Part shown: piece after piece, positions 38,034-48,055 of the stretch
How the letters are laid out: every line of letters starts with the position of its first letter
Numbering within the stretch: position 1 is the first letter of the stretch
Assembly: GCA_900546245.1 (NCBI GenBank)
Contig: URBY01000001.1
Coordinates: 1 to 64,000 of the forward strand
Direction of reading: 5' to 3'
Source of the DNA: an uncultured Mycoplasmatota bacterium
GTDB lineage: Bacteria; Bacillota_I; Bacilli_A; RF39; UBA660
DNA: 64,000 nt
The notes under the pieces: model-generated
The model's input: the letters and a program-made list of their open reading frames with translations, nothing else
Databases searched by the model: none
What the model was told of the DNA's origin: nothing
Program-made: the position numbers and the translations under genes

Positions 38034-41000
38034 TTATTGGTTTGCATATCTATTATAAATTTGATTTGCATTCGATACTCTTGAATTCTGAGCACTTATT
38101 GATTGGTCTGCAGGACGTTCAAACTTAAGCATAAACGCTTTTGTAGCAGAATCAACACTAACATTAGGATTTTGCAATGTATTATATAGGTCACTAAACT
38201 GAGTTGGAAGTATTCTATTAAGATAATCTATTTGCATTGCAGTATCACCAATAGACAATTTTCTTTCAGTTTTTGCATAATCATACAATCCTTCTTTTAA
38301 TGTGTAGTAAGTCCACTGGACAATACCATATCCTCCACCATTTGGTCCATTTTTAGAAAATGAAGTACGATTTATAGACCCTTTATCTACATTATCTGTA
38401 TAAGTAATACTCGTTTCTGTAACACTACCATTCCCAGATGTATCACCTTGTAAAACTCTACCATCAAATGTTGCCGCAGATTCAGTATACATATTTCCCA
38501 TTATACCAGCAACAGCAGTTTTAGGATATCCTAAACCTACTAAATAGTTCCAAACTGCTTCTTCATTATTTGAACCAGCAAATATACCTCCAGAAGAACA
38601 TTGAATAAATAAATTTGTTGGATCAATAGCTGAATCCTGATCATTATGAAATTCAAAATGTAACCCTGGATTAGATGAAGCACCAATCACTCCAATTTTA
38701 GTACCTTTTGATACATTAGTTCCTTTTGTAAGAGTTACAGAATCTAAATTATTATATACTGAGTAAAAATTATATTCATTATTACCAATAACAATATTAT
38801 GTTTTATCTTAACCCAAGATCCATATGTATCATTCACTGAACCACCAATAGCATTTTTTATATTATTTACAAGGATAGCTTGACCACTAGAATTTAAATG
38901 TAAACCATCATTTGTATATGAAGACTTAATATATCCATTTGATTCATTAAGTCCATTTGTTACATCAACATATGTTGCCCAAGAATTTGATGAACACCAA
39001 GAACTCATAGTTTGATTAAAGCTATCTATCATAGCATTTGTAACAGAACCTCTATACTTAGTTCCAACATGATATACACTATTAACATATATTTGAGCAC
39101 TTGGATATCTTGTATGAAGACTATTTAACATATTTTGCATATTTGAAGTCTGACTAACATTATTTACCCCTAACATAACTGATATACCATTTGCAGTACT
39201 TGGCAAAGCAATTCTTGTTCCTAACACAGTACCACTACCATTACTTGCTACGCTCTCCCACTGTGCTGGAGTAGAACTTGTAACCGCCGCTACTGTGTTA
39301 TTTTGACCTAAACCTTCAAGATTACTTTTAATTCCTACATATCTTGAATCACCTATAAATAAATAATTTGATATTGATGATGTACTTTGATTTGAACTTC
39401 CACTTGTTCCAACACTATCAACAACACCATTTGCAATAGCAAATACATCAGTTCCAGCTGAAACACCTGCAGTAGATGAATTTAAATCAACACCTCCATG
39501 AAATCCAGCAGAAGTAACACCAAAAGAATTATTTTCACCAAAAGAAACCGTTGTTCCTTCTGGTATATTTACAGGTTTTTGAAGTTCGGATACTAAATTT
39601 GCATCAATTGCTCCCAAACAACTATCAGCATAACCTTCACTATCAGAATCAATATATTGTAAAAATATATCTTTAAATAAATTTTTATTTGATACTATAT
39701 CTTTATATAAATATTCCTTTTTTTCTTCTCTTGCATCTCCTGTAAGTCCACCTAACATACTTCTAAACTCAGGCATACGTTCAAAATAGTAATTCATTAA
39801 ATAATTTTTATAATTTTCTTCATCAAAAGCAAATTGTCTATATGTTACTTTTATACCTGTAAGTGATACATCAACATCTGTTATATCTGCAATACCATAA
39901 AATATATCACTAACGAGCACTTTAAACGTATCTACAAAATCTCCACCAATTAATGATAAATTTTGAAAATATTCTCCGGAATATTTTGATCCTATGGCAT
40001 CCGCATATATTTCATTAAACGGTAATAATATCGAAGTAAATGTATAGGCTACGAAATCAGATAGCATATCCTTTACATCATTAGCGATATTACTACCATA
40101 TTCATCTAAAAAATCGGATAAAGATACTGTTTTTGTTGGCCCTTTTCTCTCTGATAAACCAAATGAATTTGTATAAAATTGGTTCCTAGCTAGTTTACGT
40201 AACCTATATATTTTACCAACATTATATGTAAGGCCATCTTCTCCTACAGTTTCTTTTGACATGTCATATTTTTCTCTCAAATATTCTTTTACAACATTTT
40301 GACTACCAGAATTAGACCCTATTGATGATCCATCAAGAACAGAATCATCATCCATTTCACCATATTCAGTATCATAACCCATGCCTTCTGTATAAAATAA
40401 TGTTGCCAAAATAAGAGGTACATCCATACCGGTTTCATCGTTTGAACAACCATATCTATCGCACAAATCATCTAATTCATCATAAAAAGCCTCTTTTGAA
40501 TCTTGAAATCCAAAACCATTATAAAAATTAGTTAACTTTTCACTAAAATCTGCAGTCTTAGTAATAGCTTCATCTATATTACCCCAAACTTCCATTAATG
40601 GACCTAGTATTAATTCTATTACAAAAAATGCAAGTGCTAAACCTAGAATTAAACCTGCTGCATATGGTGCAATTGCAAGCAATATTTTTTTTGCTACCTT
40701 TTTGGCAGCTGTTTTTACAGCTGCCTCAGCAGTACTCTTAGCAGCTTCTATAGGATGCCTTGCTTGATATGCTTTAGATTTTAAATTATCTTTTTTTGCA
40801 TTAAAAATATCTTTTTTAGCATCTTTTAAATTATTTTTTTCTTTTTTCTCATTTGCTTTTGCTTCTTTAGCTTCTGATTTAGCATTTTTATATTCTTCCT
40901 TATCAGAACTAGTTCTTTGTCCTCTTGGGATAGAATTTCTTCTTTGTCTTGCTTGATTTAATCTATCTTTTGTTTGATCTTTATTATCTGATGCTTTTTT

Positions 41001-41330
41001 TAAATTATTTTTAGCAGTTGCTTTTCTATCTTTTGCATTATTTAACTCATCTTTGTAATAATTTTTATTATTAACTTTTCTATCAAAAGCCTCTTTTCCA
41101 CTATCTGCCTTGGTATAATTTTTATTTTTAGAATCATTTAATCTTTCTATATCTGCATCAGATACATTTGGTACATCACTATTTGTTTCACTGGCAAAAG
41201 AACTACCAGATTCTTCAATTCCGCTAGTTCCAGATTCATTAAAATCTGATGAAGGTACTGAAGGTTCAGTTAATTCTTCAGCAAAATCATCTGAATTATC
41301 AATTTCAATATTTTCAAAATCGTCCTTCAT
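38034..41330 (-). CDS. T4SS wall hydrolase: LytM domain split by SGNH hydrolase, plus phage-tail lysozyme domain
   Basis: 1098 aa from the ATG at 41330 (AGGTGG upstream). Acidic N-terminus, a Lys/Ala-rich coiled coil (about 90-200), one TM (about 223-250), a helical region, then M23/LytM: HGGVDLNS near 613-620 and the second half LHFEFHND near 895. Between them lies an SGNH-type domain with FIGDSRYVG (about 660), VMLGVNNVS and DGLHLNSSG (about 813). The last 175 residues (WNYLVGLGYP, AVAGIMGNMYTES, GYGIVQWTYY) match phage tail tip lysozyme. It should open peptidoglycan for the secretion channel, the role of VirB1. Confidence 0.85.
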   Translation of the reverse strand: MKDDFENIEIDNSDDFAEELTEPSVPSSDFNESGTSGIEESGSSFASETNSDVPNVSDADIERLNDSKNKNYTKADSGKEAFDRKVNNKNYYKDELNNAKDRKATAKNNLKKASDNKDQTKDRLNQARQRRNSIPRGQRTSSDKEEYKNAKSEAKEAKANEKKEKNNLKDAKKDIFNAKKDNLKSKAYQARHPIEAAKSTAEAAVKTAAKKVAKKILLAIAPYAAGLILGLALAFFVIELILGPLMEVWGNIDEAITKTADFSEKLTNFYNGFGFQDSKEAFYDELDDLCDRYGCSNDETGMDVPLILATLFYTEGMGYDTEYGEMDDDSVLDGSSIGSNSGSQNVVKEYLREKYDMSKETVGEDGLTYNVGKIYRLRKLARNQFYTNSFGLSERKGPTKTVSLSDFLDEYGSNIANDVKDMLSDFVAYTFTSILLPFNEIYADAIGSKYSGEYFQNLSLIGGDFVDTFKVLVSDIFYGIADITDVDVSLTGIKVTYRQFAFDEENYKNYLMNYYFERMPEFRSMLGGLTGDAREEKKEYLYKDIVSNKNLFKDIFLQYIDSDSEGYADSCLGAIDANLVSELQKPVNIPEGTTVSFGENNSFGVTSAGFHGGVDLNSSTAGVSAGTDVFAIANGVVDSVGTSGSSNQSTSSISNYLFIGDSRYVGIKSNLEGLGQNNTVAAVTSSTPAQWESVASNGSGTVLGTRIALPSTANGISVMLGVNNVSQTSNMQNMLNSLHTRYPSAQIYVNSVYHVGTKYRGSVTNAMIDSFNQTMSSWCSSNSWATYVDVTNGLNESNGYIKSSYTNDGLHLNSSGQAILVNNIKNAIGGSVNDTYGSWVKIKHNIVIGNNEYNFYSVYNNLDSVTLTKGTNVSKGTKIGVIGASSNPGLHFEFHNDQDSAIDPTNLFIQCSSGGIFAGSNNEEAVWNYLVGLGYPKTAVAGIMGNMYTESAATFDGRVLQGDTSGNGSVTETSITYTDNVDKGSINRTSFSKNGPNGGGYGIVQWTYYTLKEGLYDYAKTERKLSIGDTAMQIDYLNRILPTQFSDLYNTLQNPNVSVDSATKAFMLKFERPADQSISAQNSRVSNANQIYNRYANQ

Positions 41331-41349
41331 TTTTACCACCTATTTTTTA

Positions 41350-43140
41350 TTATAATCCGCCTCTTGTTCCAAATGAATCAAGTTCAGCATCAGTTGCAAT
41401 TACACTTATTTGCATACGTTTACTTCCACATACAAATAATGCATCACCTTGATTATAACGTTTAATATTTTCTTTTTCATTATCATTTAAATCTATTAAT
41501 CTAGATAAATCCTCAACAGCTTGTTTTTTAAGGCCCATAACTAGATAATATGAAGCATTATCAAATATTGCTTTACCTTGCATTAATACATCAGGTGCTG
41601 CAAAGTCACTTGGTTGTTGTGTAATAACTATTGTACCAGTGTTATATTTACGTGCTCTTCTTTGTACTTGTGCTAAGAAATCTGCACCAAGAGTATTGTC
41701 ATTAGCAAGTAAGATATGAGCTTCATCTACTTGAAGTACAGTATTTTCACTTGCATCAAGACATAGTCCCCAAGCATACTTTAATATATTAAAGAATAAA
41801 GCATTCTTAATATTTTTTTCAGCATTAATTAACTCTCTTATGTTAAATACAATAAAGTTTGATCTTGGACTTATTGTTGTATGTCCATTGAAATAATGTT
41901 CTAATCCTCCAGAAATAAGAGGTCTAACTTTTATTTCAAGTTTTTCCATTATATCTCTTTCTCTAGTTGCTTCACCATAAGATAATATTCTTCCTCTTAT
42001 AGTTGTATAAACATCACTAAATGTTGGAAAATCTGCAGAAGTTAATTTTGTAAAATCAGTTTTAACATTTATATTAAATCTTTGGTATGTTTCAACAACA
42101 ACTTCATTAAATAAAGTAAGTACATCTTCTTCAATAGATGGATCATAATATTTCATAAATGCCTTTAATGTCTGAAGTGTTTTTGTTAAAACAGCATATC
42201 CAACACCTCTTTGTGATTCTTCATCATCAGCATCAGGTACTATTTCAAGTGGATTAATCATACCAAATTCTCCACCTCTACCTAAATCTATAAAATCACC
42301 GTTATAAAGTCTTGCCATTGGTTCAAGTTCACCTTCAGGATCTATAGCAATAATCTTATAACCATTTCTAACATGTGATCTTAAAAGTAATTTACCAGCA
42401 GTAGATTTACCACTACCAGAATTACCTAAAATAATCATATTAGCATTATTTCTATTATGTTCTTTTTTTATTTGATATAAAAATTGATTAAATAATATTA
42501 TACCACCAGAGAAATCTACACCAAGCAAACATGATAATCCTTGATCCTTGATACTATCAAATACAAAAGGATACATAGCTGCTAGTGTTGGTGAAGGAAT
42601 TGGTGTACCAATTCTATCCTCAATATCTTGCTTTTCAAATATTGGTAAACAAGACTTTAAAACCTTTTCTTGTTCAAATCTTAAAGGAACTGCTCTCATT
42701 TCCATTGCTTCTAAAGTTGATTTTAATTGAATTTTTGTTCTTTCAAGTTCCTCTTTTGTATCTGCAGTTATCATTATATGTAGTTGAAAATCAAATACCT
42801 TAGATTGATTTGTTGTAATAACCTTTATAAAATTTTCTAATGATTCATAATCTTGTCTAATTCTCTCTTGATAAGTAGGATCTGATTCTTTTTGATATCT
42901 TTCATTTAAATCAAGTAATTGTTTATTAAGCATTTTTGAAACAACTTCAAATGCTACAGGAATATGTTTAATTACTATTTTAACACCAGCCATACCAGAT
43001 GTTAAACTTGATAAATATCCATGAGTTATATACTTTGGATAAGAAAGCACAGTTAATATAGTTGCATACTTATCACTAATTATAAAATCAGAAGAATTAA
43101 ATGTCATTCCTTTTGGAGCTAATTCTTTTTTAATCCCCAT
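41350..43140 (-). CDS. virB4: VirB4-type T4SS ATPase
   Basis: 596 aa. An N-terminal portion with IQLKSTLEAMEMRAVPLRF, then the motor domain: Walker A ILGNSGSGKSTAGKLL (about 230), IIAIDPEGELEPMARL, Walker B TVLQVDEAHILL (about 470) and TIVITQQPSDFA. Energises pilus and substrate handling at the inner face of the T4SS. Shorter than many VirB4 proteins because the first domain seems to be encoded separately by the adjacent 43130-43678 gene; the two overlap by 11 bases (ATGGGGATTAA). Confidence 0.93.
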   Translation of the reverse strand: MGIKKELAPKGMTFNSSDFIISDKYATILTVLSYPKYITHGYLSSLTSGMAGVKIVIKHIPVAFEVVSKMLNKQLLDLNERYQKESDPTYQERIRQDYESLENFIKVITTNQSKVFDFQLHIMITADTKEELERTKIQLKSTLEAMEMRAVPLRFEQEKVLKSCLPIFEKQDIEDRIGTPIPSPTLAAMYPFVFDSIKDQGLSCLLGVDFSGGIILFNQFLYQIKKEHNRNNANMIILGNSGSGKSTAGKLLLRSHVRNGYKIIAIDPEGELEPMARLYNGDFIDLGRGGEFGMINPLEIVPDADDEESQRGVGYAVLTKTLQTLKAFMKYYDPSIEEDVLTLFNEVVVETYQRFNINVKTDFTKLTSADFPTFSDVYTTIRGRILSYGEATRERDIMEKLEIKVRPLISGGLEHYFNGHTTISPRSNFIVFNIRELINAEKNIKNALFFNILKYAWGLCLDASENTVLQVDEAHILLANDNTLGADFLAQVQRRARKYNTGTIVITQQPSDFAAPDVLMQGKAIFDNASYYLVMGLKKQAVEDLSRLIDLNDNEKENIKRYNQGDALFVCGSKRMQISVIATDAELDSFGTRGGL

Positions 43141-43678
43141 TTACAATCACCGTCCCACTTTGAAATTTCGCACCACCATTTAAGAAATTATCTAAAATTG
43201 TTCTTAAATCTTCATTAGATGTTTGTGATGCAATTAAACCACAATTTGCTAAATTATTTATAAGATTTCTTATTTTCTTTTGTATTGCATCATTATCCTT
43301 TTCTTTAAATAATATAAAGTATTCAGTATCAACAATACCATTATTCATAAACATTTCTGCTTTTGATATATCATCCATTATTAACTTTCTATAAACTGGA
43401 CTTTGAGTATTATTTAGTTGCAATTGTAATTGAGATATATATAAATTAATATCAACAGGTCTATCTGCAATTATTAACCAAAATTCATAATCAATTAGAT
43501 TATAAAATGTTTTAAAAGCTTCTATAATATTATTTTGATAATTTTCTTCTAGTATAAATATATTTCTAGGTTGTATTTTGACACCAGTAACCATTTGTTT
43601 ATTATCAAGTACAATCATATTATTATTTATTTCTTTAACAGAAATCCAATTTTCAGTATAAGCACTACTTGTATTCAT
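43130..43678 (-). CDS. T4SS protein, probable detached VirB4 N-terminal domain
   Basis: 182 aa if started at the ATG at 43678, which follows GGTTGG and overlaps the PrgI stop by 14 bases; the frame runs to 43720 without a site. It reads SAYTENWISVKEINNNMIVL and LEENYQNNIIEAFKTFYNLI, like the N-terminal (CagE/TrbE/VirB) portion of VirB4-family proteins in Gram-positive conjugation systems, but has no Walker motifs. It is directly followed by the motor protein, which lacks the same region. A domain-split VirB4 is the best reading. Confidence 0.65.
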   Translation of the reverse strand: MNTSSAYTENWISVKEINNNMIVLDNKQMVTGVKIQPRNIFILEENYQNNIIEAFKTFYNLIDYEFWLIIADRPVDINLYISQLQLQLNNTQSPVYRKLIMDDISKAEMFMNNGIVDTEYFILFKEKDNDAIQKKIRNLINNLANCGLIASQTSNEDLRTILDNFLNGGAKFQSGTVIVNGD

Positions 43679-43970
43679 TCTTATAACACCAACCTTCCCA
43701 TTTATAATTTCTTCTTCCATAATAGAAATTAATTATTTCTTTTATAAGTGTAAGTACATTATGATAATTAGGTATTGGGACTACCAAAAAAGTACAAACA
43801 AATAGTGGCGTAAGGCAAATTAATGCCGTTGCCAAACTTTCAGGACTAATAATCATTAACAATAAAACTGTTACTATTACACCAATACCAAATAATATTA
43901 AGTCAAATTTATTAAATAAACCAAATATTAATGTACCTTTTTTTGCATTAGCAGGTATTAAATAATTCAC
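43665..43970 (-). CDS. PrgI/VirB3-like T4SS membrane protein
   Basis: 101 aa, GTG start. Two close TM helices (FDLILFGIGVIVTVLLLMII and LATALICLTPLFVCTFLVV), then a basic tail with IKEIINFYYGRRNYKW. Length, the two-TM hairpin and the position directly before VirB4 match the PrgI family, the Gram-positive counterpart of VirB3. Its last 14 bases overlap the next gene. Confidence 0.83.
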   Translation of the reverse strand: MNYLIPANAKKGTLIFGLFNKFDLILFGIGVIVTVLLLMIISPESLATALICLTPLFVCTFLVVPIPNYHNVLTLIKEIINFYYGRRNYKWEGWCYKNEYK

Positions 43971-43990
43971 TATGTATCACACTCCCTTTT

Positions 43991-46063
43991 TTATAATGTT
44001 CCCGTATTGTGTTTATTCATTGATTTACTATACGCTTTTGCTTGCTTAATAATTTGCTTTTCAGTATCTGAAGATGCATTGTCTACTGCCTTTGATACTT
44101 TATCGGATGATTTATCAAATTTTTCTTGTGCAGAAATTTTATCAGCCTCAATTTGTCTCATATTTAACATACCAGATCCATCTTTTAATTCATCTATGTA
44201 AGATTTGACTGTTCTTTGCACAGAACTATCAACACCAGATAAATCAGTCGATAAATTACTTGAATTATAATTATTATTTTCTATTTGATTTTTAAATGAT
44301 AATAATGCTTTCTTTTCTGAATCGTTAGATGAAGCAGCAATTGAATCAGATATATACTGACTTAAATTATTAGCTGTAGTACTTTTTTGGTTTGCAAGCA
44401 TTAAGTCATTTTCTTTTTTATTATAATCAACCAACGCATCTTTAGAAGCATCCGAGATTTTTATTTTTTTATTTCTTATCATTGCTTCATAAGAACTAGT
44501 TCCTGCGTTTGGAGCAAGTGTTGCAGCAGTATCTAAGTCATTGTTTGCCTTAAATACAACATTTGCTGGTAGTGCTTCTTTAAATAAATTTTTAACTTTA
44601 TCTTTTAATTTATCTTCATTAGCAAGATTAACTTCATATTCATGATGTTTACCATAATCACTTTCTGAAAATTTCTTTTTTACATTTTTGTAACCATTAT
44701 ATGGATCTCCACCTGATAAATATGAACCTGCATAACTCAATCCAGTTCCAAGACCATGTCCCATTTTTGATAATCTTTGTCCAACTTTTGTATCTTTTCC
44801 AGCCCTAGCACCAACTGTTTTAAATCCTTTATTCCAGCCATGATGTGCAAGCCCTACACCAGCAGCGCCTAATGCAACTCCTGTAGCACCAAGTGTTGCA
44901 ACACCTGCACCTATTCCAACAGTTGTTGCAGCAGCAGTTGTTATCCCCTTTGAAACAACACCCCATGCCTTCTTAGCTTGTTCACCAACAATAGCCATTT
45001 CACCAAGTCTGCCTCCAATGCCACCTTTTAAACTAATACTAGTTTTAAATATATTATTAATTAAATCAGGAATTTGTTTAACAAATATCAGCATTCCAAC
45101 AATTAATAAAACTTTTAATGTGAATGACCACTCTGCCCCTTCAAATTTAGCCATATAAGTTGATAAATTTTTAATCAAAAATAAATAAAATGCAATAGCT
45201 GCTATTCTTACAAAAACATCTAAAAATGTTTTCATAGTTTGAGAAAACCACGATTTTAATATTTCATCACCCTTAGCCATATATGCAACTATAGATATAG
45301 GTGCTGTTAACTCTAAAAATGCAAGTTTAAATACTCTTATCGCCATATCAATTGCAAATAATAATAAAATGTAACAAGTTGCGCCGCCAGCAATTATTGC
45401 AACTAATCCATCCCAATTAAATGCATAATCCTCATCATTAAAATCACTGTGTAAAGAATTACCACCTTCATTAGTCACATTTATATGTTTTGCAACAGCA
45501 CTAATATATTCAATATTAGTTGTTATCATTTTTTCATATTTTTCTGATATATTTTCAGAAATTTGAACTGTTTCACCATCATTAACATCTGGATATAAGA
45601 CTGCTGAAATCAAATTACCTGCGATAACTTGTCCACCTTTACCACCTTTGCATTTAGCATCTTCATTATTATTGTCACATCTAAAATCTGCTCCAACAAT
45701 AATTTTTTCTATTAAACTATTATCCATAATATTTTCTTGAACATCATATATTTCATCAAATATAAATGGTATAACAACCATAAGTGCTAAACCAATTATC
45801 GCCCTTTTAAATGCTGCAGCAACTCCCTTTTTACTATCGTTTAGTAAATCAGGATTTACAATCGCAGATAAAATTGTTATTGAAAAAGCAAACAACATAA
45901 CTACACTTACAAGTACATATATATTAGCACTTAATTGTTGAATTGTATCATCTTCTAAAAAACGAGTATTAGCGATATTATAAAATATTGAATATAAACT
46001 TACTATTAATTTATATATTGGAATACATATCCATATAGTTAATTTTCTTAATAAACCACCCAT
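43991..46063 (-). CDS. VirB6/TrbL-like polytopic T4SS membrane protein
   Basis: 690 aa. N-terminal hydrophobic segments around 5-25, 47-68 and 85-105, an extracytoplasmic stretch with CDNNNEDAKCKGG, then five or so TM helices between about 215 and 345 including AYMAKGDEILKSWFSQTMKTFLDVFVRI, typical of VirB6-like channel proteins. A Gly/Ala-rich segment (365-410) and a 280-residue soluble helical tail follow. Forms the inner-membrane channel. GGAGGTAAAAA precedes the ATG. Confidence 0.85.
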   Translation of the reverse strand: MGGLLRKLTIWICIPIYKLIVSLYSIFYNIANTRFLEDDTIQQLSANIYVLVSVVMLFAFSITILSAIVNPDLLNDSKKGVAAAFKRAIIGLALMVVIPFIFDEIYDVQENIMDNSLIEKIIVGADFRCDNNNEDAKCKGGKGGQVIAGNLISAVLYPDVNDGETVQISENISEKYEKMITTNIEYISAVAKHINVTNEGGNSLHSDFNDEDYAFNWDGLVAIIAGGATCYILLLFAIDMAIRVFKLAFLELTAPISIVAYMAKGDEILKSWFSQTMKTFLDVFVRIAAIAFYLFLIKNLSTYMAKFEGAEWSFTLKVLLIVGMLIFVKQIPDLINNIFKTSISLKGGIGGRLGEMAIVGEQAKKAWGVVSKGITTAAATTVGIGAGVATLGATGVALGAAGVGLAHHGWNKGFKTVGARAGKDTKVGQRLSKMGHGLGTGLSYAGSYLSGGDPYNGYKNVKKKFSESDYGKHHEYEVNLANEDKLKDKVKNLFKEALPANVVFKANNDLDTAATLAPNAGTSSYEAMIRNKKIKISDASKDALVDYNKKENDLMLANQKSTTANNLSQYISDSIAASSNDSEKKALLSFKNQIENNNYNSSNLSTDLSGVDSSVQRTVKSYIDELKDGSGMLNMRQIEADKISAQEKFDKSSDKVSKAVDNASSDTEKQIIKQAKAYSKSMNKHNTGTL

Positions 46064-46073
46064 TTTTTACCTC

Positions 46074-47594
46074 CTATCCACCATTAATTATACAGTACAT
46101 TAAACTTGAATTAGTACTTGAGAATTCACCAATTAAAAAACTTACAAGTAATGGTACAAATATAAATAATAATAGTAATCCCAATCTTTTAGGAAAATTC
46201 TTCTTAGCTTTTTGCATCTTTTCTACATCTGATGCCATAACTGCTTTTGCATAATCTATTGTTCCAAACAAAATTACTAATATTGGTGCCATTATTTCAA
46301 GTATTACATAAAATGTATGAAATATTGCAACATCATCACATGTAACTTCATACGGATTAAATTCAATATCTAAATCTGGAGCGCTAATTTTGGATAAGGC
46401 ATCTTTTATTGTTTGGCGATATTCCTCTTCTTCAGTATTTAGTTCATTCAATCTTGAATTATATGAACTTTTGTAATTATTATATAATGATTCCCCCATT
46501 TTTTCTTTTAAACACACCTCATATGCAGAAGACGAACCAACATTCTTGCAATGTTCCATTGCAGATTTGCATTTTTGATAATCACTTCCTTTTTGACAAT
46601 TTGTTAATGAAGTTTCATCTCTAGGACACATTGCTGAACACGAATCTTTATTAAGACTATCTTTTTCATTTTTATTTTCTGTTAACCCCGTATCAGCATC
46701 AAATACACTTAGATTATTATCAATTTCTTCCTGTGTTAATGTACGTGTATTAGCAAATCTATAGTATCTTTTAAATCTATCATAATCCTCTTCAAAAATC
46801 CATCTAGATACATTATCAAACCATGATTTAAATGCAGTCATTTCATCAATAAAGCATATTTTAATTTCATTGGGCTTTACTTCATGACACTTGTTTTCAT
46901 ATTCTTTGTAATCCATATTCTTTATTTGCTGTTCGGCATACATATACCAGGCATTTTTTGTTGATTCATAATATAATTTATCCATACCACTTTTATTAAT
47001 ATCAATTTGTAATTTTTTCATCTGCCCTTCAGTTGCACCTCTGTCTTTTATCATTTCATTATAATGCTTTGTCGGATATGTTGAACCAACGTTTGTAAAA
47101 ACCATAGATTTGTCATCTATATAATCATATAAATTAACCCCTGAACTCATGCTTGGTATATATTGTGACTTCATATAATTAATAAATTCGTTCTCATCGG
47201 AAAACTTTGCCTCCGTTCCGTATAAGCCACCAGCATTGTACACTTTAACATAATTAGGGCATGCTTCATTGTTCTCAAGCATTTGATTAAAATTTCCTGA
47301 TGAAAACTTATAAGATTTTAATGTCGCATCAGTTACTAACGATTTACGTTTCAAGACAAAATTTGCACCCGCTTTCTTATTGTTATAAGTAAGTATATAA
47401 ATCTCACTTCCAATACTAGTAGGCATTGTCCTATTTACTTTAGTTTTGCCATTTTCGTAACTAAAATCCAAATATGAAGGTCTTAAATGCCATGTGCAAC
47501 TTATTTCCTTTGCCCCAACTTTATTTTGATTTATAAAAAACGATATAAAAATTATTGATAATATTGTTAAAAACTTAGTTATTTTATTTTTCAT
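46074..47594 (-). CDS. Secreted Cys-rich protein fused to a T4SS pilin-like domain
   Basis: 506 aa from the ATG at 47594. Signal peptide (1-26, ending VGAKE), a domain of about 390 residues with a Cys-rich patch (DSCSAMC, LTNCQKG, EHCKNVG), then a C-terminal two-TM domain, IMAPILVILFGTIDYAKAVMASDVEKMQKAKK, that is clearly paralogous to the separate pilin (IAVPVALILWGTLDIGKAVIAGDEKKMKEAQK). It may cap or initiate the pilus, or act as an adhesin tip. The N-terminal domain matches no family I know. Placed between pilin and VirB6 in the operon. Confidence 0.78.
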   Translation of the reverse strand: MKNKITKFLTILSIIFISFFINQNKVGAKEISCTWHLRPSYLDFSYENGKTKVNRTMPTSIGSEIYILTYNNKKAGANFVLKRKSLVTDATLKSYKFSSGNFNQMLENNEACPNYVKVYNAGGLYGTEAKFSDENEFINYMKSQYIPSMSSGVNLYDYIDDKSMVFTNVGSTYPTKHYNEMIKDRGATEGQMKKLQIDINKSGMDKLYYESTKNAWYMYAEQQIKNMDYKEYENKCHEVKPNEIKICFIDEMTAFKSWFDNVSRWIFEEDYDRFKRYYRFANTRTLTQEEIDNNLSVFDADTGLTENKNEKDSLNKDSCSAMCPRDETSLTNCQKGSDYQKCKSAMEHCKNVGSSSAYEVCLKEKMGESLYNNYKSSYNSRLNELNTEEEEYRQTIKDALSKISAPDLDIEFNPYEVTCDDVAIFHTFYVILEIMAPILVILFGTIDYAKAVMASDVEKMQKAKKNFPKRLGLLLLFIFVPLLVSFLIGEFSSTNSSLMYCIINGG

Positions 47595-47643
47595 AGTAAT
47601 AAACCTACTTTCCCAATAATATAATAACATAAAATGCAAAAAA

Positions 47644-47663
47644 AAAGAACATATTTGTTCCTT
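47644..47663 (-). terminator. Terminator/attenuator directly after the pilin gene
   Basis: Minus-strand AAGGAACA, 4-base loop, TGTTCTTT (one G-U), then T-run. It would make the pilin transcript more abundant than the rest of the operon. Confidence 0.7.
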
Positions 47664-47676
47664 TTTTATTACTTTT

Positions 47677-48021
47677 TTATTGCATTACTGGATCATTTGT
47701 AATTGTACCATTGCTAACTTCAACATCTTTAGCAGCAGTCCAACAATTCTTCCATTCAGTATTTCCAACGTATCCCATAACAATACTAACTATAAATGGA
47801 ACTAAAAATGCGATTACAGCATAAACAATTCTTTTAATGAAAGGTTTTTGTGCTTCCTTCATTTTCTTTTCATCACCAGCAATAACTGCTTTACCAATAT
47901 CTAAAGTTCCCCATAAAATAAGTGCTACTGGAACTGCTATTTGTAAAATATTTATAACTGTTCTTACAATATGAATTACTTGTAATAAATTTTGATTACT
48001 ACATAATCCTGCATTTTCCAT
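47677..48021 (-). CDS. VirB2/TrbC-like T4SS pilin
   Basis: 114 aa. Two TM helices: VRTVINILQIAVPVALILWG and IVYAVIAFLVPFIVSIVMG, joined by a basic loop KKMKEAQKPFIKR, the layout of VirB2/TrbC-type pilins. It has no long cleavable signal peptide; a Cys near the N-terminus and one after TM2 could form a disulfide. Strongest promoter of the cluster and its own terminator, as expected for the major subunit. GGAGGAG precedes the ATG. Confidence 0.87.
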   Translation of the reverse strand: MENAGLCSNQNLLQVIHIVRTVINILQIAVPVALILWGTLDIGKAVIAGDEKKMKEAQKPFIKRIVYAVIAFLVPFIVSIVMGYVGNTEWKNCWTAAKDVEVSNGTITNDPVMQ

Positions 48022-48055
48022 TCAATTTCTCCTCCTAACATTCAATCTTACTTTT

